DNA of 64,000 nucleotides from positions 682,001-746,000 of the forward strand of contig NZ_CP021744.1 of the NCBI RefSeq assembly GCF_002192455.1. The letters run 5' to 3'. The number at the start of each line of letters is the position of its first letter. Positions within the stretch are counted from its first letter, which is position 1. Source of the DNA: Streptomyces albireticuli. GTDB taxonomy: Bacteria; Actinomycetota; Actinomycetes; Streptomycetales; Streptomycetaceae. Shown here piece by piece: positions 54,870 to 63,908 of this stretch. Position numbers and translations under genes: made by a program. The notes beneath the pieces are model-generated. The model saw only the letters and a program-made list of their open reading frames with translations. It was not told the origin of the DNA and ran no database searches.

Positions 54870-56255
54870 ATGGAACCGTCCTCGCCCGTCCCGCCCCGGC
54901 CGACCGCGCTCGCGGAGACCGTCGCCGCCCTCCAGTCCCGTGCCAGGGCGGAGCTGGCGGAGCTGGTGGCCTTCGCGTCGGTCGCGGACGAGGCGCAGTT
55001 CCCCCGCAGCGAGTGCGAGGCCGCGGCGGACTGGGTGGCCCGGGCGCTGCGCGCCGAGGGCTTCACGGACGTGGCGCTCCTGGACACCCCGGACGGCACG
55101 CAGTCGGTCTACGGCTTCCTGCCGGGTCCGGCGGGCGCCCCCACGGTGCTGCTCTACGCGCACTACGACGTGCAGCCGCCGCTGGACGAGGCCGCCTGGC
55201 TGTCGCCGCCGTTCGAGCTGACCGAGCGCGACGGCCGCTGGTACGGGCGGGGTGCCGCCGACTGCAAGGGCGGCCTGATCATGCACCTCACCGCGATCCG
55301 GGCGCTGAAGGAGCACGGCGGCGTCCCGGTCAACCTGAAGGTCGTCGTGGAGGGCTCGGAGGAGCAGGGCACGGGTGGCCTGGAGCGCTACGCGCAGGAG
55401 CACCCGGAGCTGCTGGCCGCCGACGCCATCGTCATCGGTGACGCGGGGAACTTCCGGGTGGGCCTGCCGACCGTGACGGCGACGCTGCGCGGCATGACGC
55501 TGGTCCGCGTCCAGGTGGACACGCTGGAGGGCAATCTGCACTCCGGTCAGTTCGGCGGGGCGGCGCCGGACGCGCTCGCCGCGCTGATCCGCATCCTGGA
55601 CTCGCTGCGCGCCGAGGACGGCACGACCGTGGTGGACGGGCTGCCGTCGGACGCGGCCTGGGAGGGTCTCCAGTACCCGGAGGAGGAGTTCCGCAAGGAC
55701 GCCAAGGTCCTCGACGGGGTGGGCCTGATCGGCTCAGGCACCGTCGCCGACCGCCTGTGGGCGCGCCCGGCCGTCACGGTGCTCGGCATCGACTGCCCGC
55801 CGGTCGTGGGCGCCACCCCGGCCGTGCACGCGGGCGCGCGGGCGCTCGTCAGCCTGCGGGTGCCGCCGGGCACGTGCGCGGTCGAGGCGACGAAGCTGCT
55901 GACGGCGCACCTGGAGTCGGCCGCGCCGTGGGGCGCCCGGGTGGCCGTGGAGCAGGTGGGCCAGGGCCAGGCGTTCCGCGCCGACACCGGGAGCCCGGCG
56001 TACGCGTCGATGGCCGAGGCCATGCGCGTCGCGTACCCGGGCCAGGAGATGCAGATCTCCGGCATGGGCGGCTCGATCCCGCTGTGCAACGCGCTGGACG
56101 CCCTCTACCCCGAGGCGGAGATCCTCCTGATCGGCCTGAGCGAGCCGGACGCCCAGATCCACGCGGTGAACGAGAGCGTCTCCCCGGAGGAGCTGGAGCG
56201 GCTCTCGCTCGCCGAGGCCCTCTTCCTCACCCATTACGCGGACAGCCGGAGCTGA
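54870..56255 (+). CDS. M20-family metallopeptidase (dipeptidase)
   Basis: A 461-residue di-zinc peptidase. Metal-binding and catalytic residues are in LLYAHYDVQPP (His, Asp), GRGAADCKGG (bridging Asp), VEGSEEQGTGG (catalytic and ligand Glu) and VIGDAGNFRVG (Asp). A dimerisation domain interrupts the catalytic domain, and the final histidine is in DAQIHAVNE. The ATG follows AAGGAG. Cytoplasmic dipeptidase or acyl-amino-acid deacylase; substrate not determined. Confidence 0.92.
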   Translation: MEPSSPVPPRPTALAETVAALQSRARAELAELVAFASVADEAQFPRSECEAAADWVARALRAEGFTDVALLDTPDGTQSVYGFLPGPAGAPTVLLYAHYDVQPPLDEAAWLSPPFELTERDGRWYGRGAADCKGGLIMHLTAIRALKEHGGVPVNLKVVVEGSEEQGTGGLERYAQEHPELLAADAIVIGDAGNFRVGLPTVTATLRGMTLVRVQVDTLEGNLHSGQFGGAAPDALAALIRILDSLRAEDGTTVVDGLPSDAAWEGLQYPEEEFRKDAKVLDGVGLIGSGTVADRLWARPAVTVLGIDCPPVVGATPAVHAGARALVSLRVPPGTCAVEATKLLTAHLESAAPWGARVAVEQVGQGQAFRADTGSPAYASMAEAMRVAYPGQEMQISGMGGSIPLCNALDALYPEAEILLIGLSEPDAQIHAVNESVSPEELERLSLAEALFLTHYADSRS

Positions 56256-56330
56256 CGCCGCCACGCCGCTCCACGGCGGGCGGAGGGTGCCCGTACGGGC
56301 ACCCTCGCCGGGCACGGCGCGGGCCGGACC

Positions 56331-57368
56331 TCAGCCGACGGGCACGCCCGCCTCAAGGTTGAGCGGGCGGCCCTGTTCCCGGGCGCGCAGCGCCCACCGG
56401 AGCCGCTTCAGGCGGACGGGCGGCAGCAGCCCGGCCGCCTCGTCCTCGGTGACGAAGCGCCAGCCGCGCAGCTCCGAGCCGGGCAGCAGCAGCCGGTCCC
56501 CGTCCGCGCCCGGGAGCCGGCCGCCGTCGAAGAGGAACCGCATCCCGCCGAAGCCCGGCGGGTTCGGCGGCTCCCAGTCGACGACGAGCAGCCGGGGCAC
56601 GGAGGGGAGTTCGACGCCTAACTCCTCGGCGACCTCGCGCACGCCGGCGCGGGCGGGCGCCTCGCCCGGTTCCACGACCCCGCCGGGGAACTCCCAGCCG
56701 GGCTTGTAGGTGGGGTCGACGAGGAGCACCCGGTCCTCCTCGTCGAAGAGCAGCACGCCGGCGGCCAGCGTCTCGGCCCGCGGCTCGGGGGTCTGGACGA
56801 TCGCGCAGGTGCCGGCGGCGCCGGTGCGCAGGGCGTCGGCGATCCGCCCGGCGGCCTCGCGGGGGGTCAGCGCGCCGGTGTCGAGGGTGAAGGCGTCGGA
56901 CCGCAGCCAGGGCAGGGCGGCCCGGTAGGGGCCGATGTGGTCGCGGCACCACTGGCGCACGGACTCGGTGCGTCCGGGGTCGTCGGGGTAGTCCTCGCGG
57001 CCCTCGATGCGGCCGCGCAGGATCGTTTCGTCGGTGTCCAGCAGCACATGCCGGACCGGGATGCGCCGCGCGGCCAGCCCGCCGAAGATCTCGTCGCGGT
57101 ACTCCTGGCGCAGCAGCGTCATGGGGACCACGAGCGCCCCGCCGACCTCCGTGAGCAGCGCGGCCGCCGCGTCGACGACCAGCCGGCGCCAGATCGGCAG
57201 GTCCTGGAAGTCACCGACCTCGCCCAGTCTCTTCGGCGGCAGGAGGTGTCCCAGCGCCCCGCCTATCACCTCGGGGTCGTACAGGGTGCTGCCCGGGACC
57301 AGCTCGGTCAGCTCCCTCGCCGTGCTGGTCTTCCCCGCACCGAACGCGCCGTTAAGCCAGACGATCAC
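56331..57368 (-). CDS. P-loop kinase fused to a Nudix hydrolase
   Basis: A 345-residue fusion. Residues 1-175 are a small-molecule-kinase-like P-loop domain, with Walker A NGAFGAGKTSTARELTELV and a lid with LLDTDETILRGRIEGRE. Residues 195-330 are a Nudix domain whose box GVVEPGEAPARAGVREVAEE followed by LGV fits GX5EX7REUXEEXGU exactly. Each part occurs alone in Streptomyces. A joined kinase and nucleotide-hydrolase could act on one nucleotide-linked metabolite in turn, or one domain may be regulatory. GTG start with GGGGG upstream. Confidence 0.88.
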   Translation of the reverse strand: MIVWLNGAFGAGKTSTARELTELVPGSTLYDPEVIGGALGHLLPPKRLGEVGDFQDLPIWRRLVVDAAAALLTEVGGALVVPMTLLRQEYRDEIFGGLAARRIPVRHVLLDTDETILRGRIEGREDYPDDPGRTESVRQWCRDHIGPYRAALPWLRSDAFTLDTGALTPREAAGRIADALRTGAAGTCAIVQTPEPRAETLAAGVLLFDEEDRVLLVDPTYKPGWEFPGGVVEPGEAPARAGVREVAEELGVELPSVPRLLVVDWEPPNPPGFGGMRFLFDGGRLPGADGDRLLLPGSELRGWRFVTEDEAAGLLPPVRLKRLRWALRAREQGRPLNLEAGVPVG

Positions 57369-57676
57369 GGTTCCCCCTTCTCCGTAGGCCCCTGTGACGT
57401 GCCCGGAACACCTTGCCACGGAAACGCGTGCGAGCGGCATGACGCACGGCGGGGCTCCCGGACGCCCGACGGCGTCCGGTTTCCGCCCTCGCGCCCCCGT
57501 GCGGGCCTTGCCCGGCGCGCTCCCGGCCACGCCGACCGGTGCGTACGCCGTCGCGCCAGGGACCGGGTGTGGTGGGTGGGATGGCCGGGGTGCGGGGGTC
57601 GTGACGGGCCGACAGGTCGGGGGCGTCCAGCGGGCCGTACCGACGCCGTCGGGCCCGCCCTACGACCGGGCCGCCG
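57369..57676. other. Intergenic region, no gene seen
   Basis: No convincing gene lies between the ROK kinase and the kinase-Nudix gene. Open frames on both strands lack ribosome sites. The only clear structure is the hairpin at 57458-57479. Confidence 0.5.
57458..57479 (-). terminator. Hairpin downstream of the ROK kinase gene
   Basis: CCGGACGCC and GGCGTCCGG pair perfectly over 9 bp around CGAC. TTT follows on the plus strand. Most likely a terminator of the minus-strand ROK kinase transcript. Confidence 0.5.
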
Positions 57677-58681
57677 TCACCGTGCCCCGGGCACCTGCCA
57701 GAGCCCCGTGCCCTGGGCCGCCGCGGCGGCGGCGCCCACCAGGCCCGCGTCCGGGCCGAGCCGGGCGGGCAGCACCTCGACGCCGGCCGCGAAGGACAGC
57801 GTCGCGTAGTCGCGCAGGCGCGCGCGCAGCGGCGCGAAGAGGATGTCGCCCGCGCCCGCCACACCGCCGCCTATGACGGCCACCTCGATCTCCACCAGCG
57901 TCGCCGTCGCGGCGATGCCCGCGGCGAGCGCCTGGGCGGCCCGCTCGAAGGAGGCGAGGGCCACCGCGTCCCCGGCGCGGGCGGCCGCCGCGACGGCCGC
58001 GGCGGACCGGTCGCCGTCGGGGCCGGGGCGCCAGCCGGCGTCGAGGGCCCGGCGCGCGATGTTGGGTCCGCTGGCGATGCGCTCGACGCAGCCGCGGGCG
58101 CCGCAGGGGCAGGCGTCCCCGTCGAGGTCGACACTGATGTGACCGATGTGCCCTGCGTTCCCCGTGGGTCCGGTGTGCAGCCGGCCGTCGAGGACGAGGC
58201 CGCCGCCGACCCCGGTGGAGACCACCATGCACAGGGCGTTGGCCCGGCCCCGTGCCGCGCCCTGCCAGTGTTCGGCGGCGGTCATCGCGACGCCGTCGCC
58301 GACCAGGGTGACGGGGCGTCCGGCCACCCGCCGCGCCACCTCCTCGACCAGCGGGTAGCCCCGCCAGCCGGGGACGTTGACCGGGCTGACGGTGCCTCGG
58401 GAGGCGTCCACGGGTCCCGCGCTGCCGATGCCCACGGCGCGCACCCGCGGCCACCCGCCGTCCGCCGCGAGCGCGTCGAGCACCTCGGCCACCGCGCCCA
58501 TCACGGTGGCGCCGTCCTCCCGGGCGGGCGTGGGCCGCCGCGCGCGGGCGAGCAGCCGGCCCCGGCTGTCCACCAGCGCGCCGGCGATCTTGGTTCCGCC
58601 GATGTCGAGGGCCGCGACCAGACCGGGGTCCGGGGAGGCGGGTACGGAAACGGGCGTTGAGGCGGGCATGGAGGCGGGCAT
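57677..58681 (-). CDS. ROK-family sugar kinase (glucokinase/N-acetylmannosamine-kinase-like)
   Basis: A 334-residue kinase without a DNA-binding domain. The ATP motif is LVAALDIGGTKIAGALVDSR, the substrate motif GIGSAGPVD, and the zinc site CPCGARGCVERIASGPN. It likely phosphorylates a hexose or amino sugar. AGGAGAG precedes ATG 58681; ATG 58669 is an alternative. It is divergent from a LacI regulator across a region with a perfect operator-like dyad, so the two form a regulatory pair. Confidence 0.9.
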   Translation of the reverse strand: MPASMPASTPVSVPASPDPGLVAALDIGGTKIAGALVDSRGRLLARARRPTPAREDGATVMGAVAEVLDALAADGGWPRVRAVGIGSAGPVDASRGTVSPVNVPGWRGYPLVEEVARRVAGRPVTLVGDGVAMTAAEHWQGAARGRANALCMVVSTGVGGGLVLDGRLHTGPTGNAGHIGHISVDLDGDACPCGARGCVERIASGPNIARRALDAGWRPGPDGDRSAAAVAAAARAGDAVALASFERAAQALAAGIAATATLVEIEVAVIGGGVAGAGDILFAPLRARLRDYATLSFAAGVEVLPARLGPDAGLVGAAAAAAQGTGLWQVPGAR

Positions 58682-58744
58682 GGAGGCGATCTCTCCTGGT
58701 CCACGGCGTGCGGGATGGCGTGAGGTCGTCAGTCTCCCCAGAGT

Positions 58745-58771
58745 TGACAACGTTGTCCAGGCTCTATGCTC
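58745..58771. promoter_or_regulatory. LacI-type operator and promoter elements
   Basis: GACAACGTTGTC (58747-58758) is a perfect 12-bp palindrome with the central CG typical of LacI-family operators. It overlaps TTGACA (58745-58750); TATGCT (58766-58771) follows at a short 15-bp spacing. It lies between the divergent ROK kinase and LacI genes. Confidence 0.7.
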
Positions 58772-58817
58772 GACGTCACCCCGTACTCCCGGCGTCCCGC
58801 GCGAAGGAAGATGCACC

Positions 58818-59852
58818 GTGGTCGAGAACAGCCCCCAGCAGCGCTACGGCACCCGTCCGACCATGAAGGACGTGGCCGCGCGCGCCGGGGTGGGGCTCAA
58901 GACCGTCTCGCGGGTGGTGAACGGCGAGCCGGGCGTCACCCCGGACACCGAGCGGCGGGTGCGGGACGCCATCACCGCTCTCGGCTTCCGCCGCAACGAC
59001 AGCGCGCGCATCCTGCGCAAGGGCCGGACCGCCTCCATCGGGCTCGTCCTCGAAGACCTCGCCGACCCCTTCTACGCGCCGCTGAACCGCGCCGTCGAGG
59101 AGGTGGCCCGGGCCCACGGGGCGCTGCTCATCAACGGCTCCAGCGCCGAGGACGCCGAGCGCGAGCGCGAACTGGCACTGGCGTTCTGCGCCCGCCGGGT
59201 CGACGGCCTGATCGTCATCCCCGCGGGCAGCGACCACCGCTACCTCGAACCGGAGATAGCCGCGGGCGTCGCCACCGTCTTCGTGGACCGCCCGGCCGGC
59301 CTGCTGGACGCCGACGTCGTGCTCTCCGACAGCTTCGGCGGTGCCCGCGAGGGCGTCGCCCACCTCATCGCGCACGGTCACCGCCGCATCGGCTTCCTCG
59401 GCGACCAGCCGCACATCCACACGGCCACCGAGCGGCTGCGGGGCTACCGCGCGGCCATGGCCGACGCCGGGCTGCCCGTGAACGACGCCTGGGTGTCGCT
59501 GGGCGCGACCGCCCCCGAGCGGGTCCGGCGGGAGGCGGAGCGGATGCTCGGCGGGGCCCGGCCGGTCACGGCCCTGTTCGCGGGCAACAACCGCGTGACG
59601 GTCACGGTGGTGCGTGTCCTCGCCGGGGCGCGGCGCCCGGTCGCGCTCGTCGGCTTCGACGACTTCGAGCTCGCCGACCTGCTCTCCCCCGGCGTCACGG
59701 TCGTCGCCCAGGACGCGGCCCGGCTGGGCCGCACGGCGGCCGAGCGGCTCTTCCGCCGCCTGGACGGTGTGCTGGAGCCGCCCCGCCGGGTGGAGCTGCC
59801 GACCCGTCTGGTCGTGCGCGGCTCGGGCGAACTCCCGCCCGCCGAGGGCTGA
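58818..59852 (+). CDS. LacI-family transcriptional regulator
   Basis: A 344-residue repressor. The N-terminal domain reads PTMKDVAARAGVGLKTVSRV, then VNGEPGVTPDTERRVRDAI, and the hinge NDSARILRKGRT. The remainder is the periplasmic-binding-protein-like effector domain with GLVLEDLADPFYAPL. GGAAG lies eight bases before the GTG at 58818. It probably binds the dyad at 58747-58758 and controls itself and the divergent ROK kinase in response to a sugar. Confidence 0.93.
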   Translation: MVENSPQQRYGTRPTMKDVAARAGVGLKTVSRVVNGEPGVTPDTERRVRDAITALGFRRNDSARILRKGRTASIGLVLEDLADPFYAPLNRAVEEVARAHGALLINGSSAEDAERERELALAFCARRVDGLIVIPAGSDHRYLEPEIAAGVATVFVDRPAGLLDADVVLSDSFGGAREGVAHLIAHGHRRIGFLGDQPHIHTATERLRGYRAAMADAGLPVNDAWVSLGATAPERVRREAERMLGGARPVTALFAGNNRVTVTVVRVLAGARRPVALVGFDDFELADLLSPGVTVVAQDAARLGRTAAERLFRRLDGVLEPPRRVELPTRLVVRGSGELPPAEG

Positions 59853-59891
59853 GCCCTCCTCCGGGCCCGGACCCGGCAGGGGACGCCCCCG

Positions 59892-61166
59892 CTACTTCGC
59901 CCGCCCCGCGAGCCGGTCGAGGTCCGCGCGGGAGAGCCCGGTGAGCCCGGCGACCTCCGCCGTGTCGACGGCACCGCAGTCCAGACCGCGCAGCAGATGG
60001 CCGCTGAGCGCCCGCGCGGTGGCGGGCTCGTCCAGCACGTCGCCGCCGGAGCGGGCGACGTACGCGGTGAGCCGCGCCGCGGTGGCCTCCAGCCCCTCCC
60101 GGTAGAAGGCGTACACGGCCGCGTAGCGCGTCGGCAGGTGGCCCGGGTGCATGTCCCAGCCCTGGTAGTACGCGCGCTCCAGCGAGCGCCGTACGAGCCG
60201 GTGGTGGAGCCGCCAGGCGTCGTGGACCCGTGGGGTCGGGCCGACGGGCAGGACGTTGGTCGAGCCGTCGGAGAGCCGGACGCCGGTGCCGGCGGCGGCG
60301 ACCTGCATCACGGCCTTGGCGTGGTCGGCCGCCGGGTGGTCGGGCGACTGCTGAGCGGCGCCGACGCCGCAGGCGGCGCTGTAGTCGAAGGTGCCGTAGT
60401 GCAGGGAGGTGGCCCGGCCCCCGGCGGCGTCGATCATGCGGGCCACGGTGGCGCGGCCGTCGGCGCCGAGCACCGCCTGGGTGGTCTCGATCTGGATCTC
60501 GAACCGGAGCCGGCCGTTCTCCAGGCCGCGGGCCTTCTCGAACTCCTCGGCCAGCCCCGCCATCGCGGCCACCTGCTCGGCGTAGCTCACCTTGGGGAGG
60601 GTGAGGACGAGTCCGCCGGGCAGGCCGCCCGCGTCCATCAGGCCGGTGAGGAAGATGTCGAGGGTGCGGATGCCGCGGTCGCGGACGGCGGCCTCCAGGC
60701 ACTTCATGCGGATGCCGACGTACGGGGTGGCCGTGCCGTCGGCGCACGCCCGGGACACCAGCTCCGCGGCGCGCGCGGCCGCCGCGTCCTCCTCGTCGTC
60801 GGGCCGCGGGCCGTAGCCGTCCTCGAAGTCGATCCGCAGGTCCTCGACCGGCTCGCGCTCCAGCTTCGCCCGTACGCGCGCGTGGACGGGCCCGGCGAGG
60901 TCGTCGGGTATGCCGAGGACGGCGGCGAAGGCGCCGGCGTCGGGGGCGTGCGCGTCGAGCGCGTCGAGCGCCTGGTCGCCCCAGGAGCGCGGGGTGCCGG
61001 CCGTGAGGGCGTCGGCGGGGACGTAGACGGTGTGGACGGGCTGGCGGGTGCCCGGGTCGCCCGGGTAGCGGCGCGCGAGCTCGGCGTCGACGCCGGCGAG
61101 GGAGGCGCCGATCCGTTCCGTCACCGTGCTCGCGAAGGTGGTCGCGACCGTCCGCTGCTGCCCCAT
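59892..61166 (-). CDS. DUF6986/HpcH-aldolase-like lyase
   Basis: A 424-residue TIM-barrel protein related to the HpcH/HpaI aldolase and citrate-lyase-beta families. LRIDFEDGYGPRPDDEEDAA carries the metal-ligand aspartate region, and RFEIQIETTQAVLGADG is the typical glutamate strand; LHYGTFDYSA follows. I recall the family as DUF6986. Relatives cleave beta-hydroxy-dicarboxylyl compounds, but no reaction is known for this group. GGAGG precedes the ATG. An inverted repeat 16 bp upstream suggests a dedicated regulator. Confidence 0.8.
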   Translation of the reverse strand: MGQQRTVATTFASTVTERIGASLAGVDAELARRYPGDPGTRQPVHTVYVPADALTAGTPRSWGDQALDALDAHAPDAGAFAAVLGIPDDLAGPVHARVRAKLEREPVEDLRIDFEDGYGPRPDDEEDAAAARAAELVSRACADGTATPYVGIRMKCLEAAVRDRGIRTLDIFLTGLMDAGGLPGGLVLTLPKVSYAEQVAAMAGLAEEFEKARGLENGRLRFEIQIETTQAVLGADGRATVARMIDAAGGRATSLHYGTFDYSAACGVGAAQQSPDHPAADHAKAVMQVAAAGTGVRLSDGSTNVLPVGPTPRVHDAWRLHHRLVRRSLERAYYQGWDMHPGHLPTRYAAVYAFYREGLEATAARLTAYVARSGGDVLDEPATARALSGHLLRGLDCGAVDTAEVAGLTGLSRADLDRLAGRAK

Positions 61167-61181
61167 GAGACGCCTCCGTAC

Positions 61182-61196
61182 TTCCGCTGGGCGGAA
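61182..61196. promoter_or_regulatory. Operator-like inverted repeat upstream of the DUF6986 gene
   Basis: TTCCGC and GCGGAA are perfect complements with a TGG spacer, 16 bp upstream of the start codon. The position would place it over the transcription start or leader. The regulator is not identified. Confidence 0.45.
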
Positions 61197-61347
61197 TCGA
61201 CTGTCCGTCCGGCGAAGCTATCGACGGGCCGGGCGGAAGGTCAACAGCCCCGGGGCGCACGGGGATCGGGCGGGTGCCGGGGCGGGGTGCCGGGAAACGC
61301 CCTGGGCCCCCGTGCGCGTGCGCACGGGGGCCCAGGGGCGAGCGGGG

Positions 61348-62310
61348 TCAGCCCTTGCGGGACTTGACCTCCTCGGTGAGCTGCGGGACGACCTCGAAGA
61401 GGTCGCCGACCACGCCGTAGTCGACCAGGTCGAAGATCGGGGCCTCGGCGTCCTTGTTGATGGCGACGATCGTCTTCGAGGTCTGCATGCCGGCGCGGTG
61501 CTGGATCGCGCCGGAGATGCCCGCCGCGATGTACAGCTGCGGCGAGACCGACTTGCCGGTCTGGCCGACCTGGTTGGTGTGCGGGTACCAGCCGGCGTCG
61601 ACTGCGGCGCGGGAGGCGCCGACGGCCGCGCCGAGCGAGTCGGCCAGGCCCTCGATGAGGGAGAAGTTCTCGGAGCCGTTGACGCCGCGGCCGCCGGAGA
61701 CCACGATCGCGGCCTCGGTCAGCTCCGGGCGGCCGGTGGACTCGCGCGGGGTGCGGGAGACGACCTTGGTGCCGGTGGACGCGCTCCCGAAGGAGACGGC
61801 GAGCTGCTCGACCGTACCGGCGGCCGGGGCGGCCTCCGGGGCGGCGGAGTTGGGCTTGACGGTGATGACCGGCGTGCCCTTGGTGACGCGGGACTTGGTG
61901 GAGTACGAGGCCGCGAAGACGGACTGCGTGGCCACCGGGCCCTCGGCGCCGGCCTCCAGGTCGACGGCGTCGGTGATGATGCCGGAGCCGATGCGGACCG
62001 CGAGGCGGGCCGCGATCTCCTTGCCCTCGGCGGAGGACGGGACGAGCACGGCGGCCGGGGAGACGGCCTCGAAGGCGGCCTGGAGCGCGTCGACCTTCGG
62101 CACGACGAGGTAGTCGGCGAACTCGGGGGCGTCGGCGGTGAGGACCTTCACCGCGCCGTACTCGGCGAGCGTCCGCGCCGCGGCGTCGGCACCGGCGCCG
62201 AGGTGCACGGCGACGGGCTCGCCGATGCGGCGGGCGAGGGTGAGCAGTTCGAGGGTGGGCTTGCGGACGGCGCCGTCCACGTGGTCGACGTAGACGAGGA
62301 CTTCAGCCAT
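61348..62310 (-). CDS. etfA: Electron transfer flavoprotein, alpha subunit
   Basis: A 320-residue subunit of the FAD- and AMP-containing heterodimer that takes electrons from acyl-CoA dehydrogenases. The N-terminal domain begins AEVLVYVDHVDGAVRKPTLE. The C-terminal FAD domain has RPELTEAAIVVSGGRGVNGS, VGQTGKSVSPQLYIAAGISG and AIQHRAGMQTSKTIVAINKD, all standard for EtfA. It follows etfB by 116 bp and is transcribed with it. Confidence 0.96.
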   Translation of the reverse strand: MAEVLVYVDHVDGAVRKPTLELLTLARRIGEPVAVHLGAGADAAARTLAEYGAVKVLTADAPEFADYLVVPKVDALQAAFEAVSPAAVLVPSSAEGKEIAARLAVRIGSGIITDAVDLEAGAEGPVATQSVFAASYSTKSRVTKGTPVITVKPNSAAPEAAPAAGTVEQLAVSFGSASTGTKVVSRTPRESTGRPELTEAAIVVSGGRGVNGSENFSLIEGLADSLGAAVGASRAAVDAGWYPHTNQVGQTGKSVSPQLYIAAGISGAIQHRAGMQTSKTIVAINKDAEAPIFDLVDYGVVGDLFEVVPQLTEEVKSRKG

Positions 62311-62426
62311 GGGATTGCACTCCTGAGCGGAAAAATAGGGCGGGTGACGGCGTTCTTGCGGGCTGACGGAAGCTCAGCCGCGGTGCGCTCCGGGGGTTCG
62401 GGACGGGCCCGTCCCCGGACCGGCCG

Positions 62427-63212
62427 CTAGATGAACTTCTGGCCCGCGAGGAACTCGGCGAGCTGCTTGCCGCCCTCGCCCTCGTCCTTGACGACGGTGC
62501 CGGCCGTGCGGGCCGGGCGCTCGTTGGCCTCGTCGACCTTCGTCCAGGCGCCCTCCAGGCCGACCTCCTCGGCCTCCAGGCCGAGGTCGGAGAGGTCCAG
62601 GGACTCCACCGGCTTCTTCTTGGCGGCCATGATGCCCTTGAAGGACGGGTAACGGGCCTCGCCGGACTGGTCGGTGACGGACACGACGGCCGGGAGGGAG
62701 GCTTCGAGCTGCTCGCTCGCGGCGTCGCCGTCACGGCGGCCGGTCACCTTGCCGTCGGCCACGGCGACCTCGGACAGCAGCGTCACCTGCGGGACGCCCA
62801 GGCGCTCGGCCAGCATCGCCGGGACGACACCCATGCCGCCGTCGGTGGAGGCCATGCCGGAGATGACCAGGTCGTAGCCGACGTGCTCGACGGCCTTGGC
62901 CAGCACCAGCGAGGTGCCGAGCGCGTCGGTGCCGTGCAGGTCGTCGTCCTCGACGTGGACGGCCTTGTGGGCACCCATGGAGAGCGCCTTGCGCAGCGCG
63001 TCCTTGGCGTCCTCGGGGCCGACGGTCAGCACGGTGATCTCCGCGTCGTCCGCCTCGTCGGCGATCTGAAGCGCCTGCTCGACGGCGTACTCGTCGAGCT
63101 CCGAGAGCAGGCCGTCCACGTCGTCACGGTCGACGGTCAGGTCCTCGGCGAAGTGCCGGTCGCCGGTGGCGTCGGGCACGTACTTCACACAGACAACGAT
63201 CCTCAAGCTCAC
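62427..63212 (-). CDS. etfB: Electron transfer flavoprotein, beta subunit
   Basis: A 261-residue subunit that binds AMP and provides the recognition loop for dehydrogenases. The start RIVVCVKYVPDATGDRHFAE is typical, as are LDEYAVEQALQIADEADDAE and YDLVISGMASTDGGMGVVPA. The C-terminal FKGIMAAKKKPVESLDLSDL is the family signature. AGGAG lies eight bases before GTG 63212. First gene of the etfBA unit. Confidence 0.96.
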   Translation of the reverse strand: MSLRIVVCVKYVPDATGDRHFAEDLTVDRDDVDGLLSELDEYAVEQALQIADEADDAEITVLTVGPEDAKDALRKALSMGAHKAVHVEDDDLHGTDALGTSLVLAKAVEHVGYDLVISGMASTDGGMGVVPAMLAERLGVPQVTLLSEVAVADGKVTGRRDGDAASEQLEASLPAVVSVTDQSGEARYPSFKGIMAAKKKPVESLDLSDLGLEAEEVGLEGAWTKVDEANERPARTAGTVVKDEGEGGKQLAEFLAGQKFI

Positions 63213-63401
63213 GCCGGCTCTCCTACTGCATCGTCTCTTCGTAGCTGCCTTGTGCAGGCAGCATAGGCGCCTTGTGGGGCGGATTCCGGTCGGACCGGCC
63301 TGCGCCCCGAGCGGAATGTTACTCGTCAGTACATCGAGCGTGTCACCCGAGCGCAAGGGTGGTCGGCTGTGATCTGCCCAACGCGGGAGATCAGGGACGT
63401 C

Positions 63402-63908
63402 TCAGTCCCGCAGACCGTTGAAGCGCCCCTGGTGGTAGACGAGCGGGCGGCCCGCCCCGTCGGGGTCGCCGGCCACGACCTCGGCGAGCACGAGGCGGTG
63501 GTCGCCGGCGGGCACCTTGGCCACGACGCGGCACACCATCCAGGCCAGGACGCCGTCGAGCAGCGGCACCCCCTCGGGGCCCTCCTGCCAGCGGGTGGGC
63601 GGGGCGAAGCGGTCGGCGCCGCTGCGCGCGAAGGTGCCGGCCAGCTCCTGCTGGTGCTCGCCGAGTATGTGCACGCCGACGTGCTCGGCCTCGGCCAGCA
63701 CGGGCCAGCTGGAGGAGCCGGTGCCCACCCCGAAGGAGATCAGCGGGGGCTCGGCGGCGACGGAGGTGAGGGAGGTGGCGGTGAAACCGACCGGGCGCGC
63801 GCCGCCCGCCGTGATCACGGCGACGCCGGCGGCGTGCCGGCGGAAGACGGAGCGCAGCAGTTCGGGGGCGGCGAGGGCGGGCGTGCCGAGAGCGGGCGTG
63901 GCCGTCAT
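63402..63908 (-). CDS. Flavin reductase (HpaC/DszD-like)
   Basis: A 168-residue FMN-binding split-barrel protein. FRRHAAGVAVITAGGARPVG and FTATSLTSVAAEPPLISFGV are the conserved strands; LVYHQGRFNGL ends the protein, as is usual in the family. These enzymes reduce FMN or FAD with NAD(P)H and supply it to a monooxygenase. No monooxygenase partner is within the window. It starts 92 bp from the right edge, upstream of etfB on the same strand. Confidence 0.9.
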   Translation of the reverse strand: MTATPALGTPALAAPELLRSVFRRHAAGVAVITAGGARPVGFTATSLTSVAAEPPLISFGVGTGSSSWPVLAEAEHVGVHILGEHQQELAGTFARSGADRFAPPTRWQEGPEGVPLLDGVLAWMVCRVVAKVPAGDHRLVLAEVVAGDPDGAGRPLVYHQGRFNGLRD

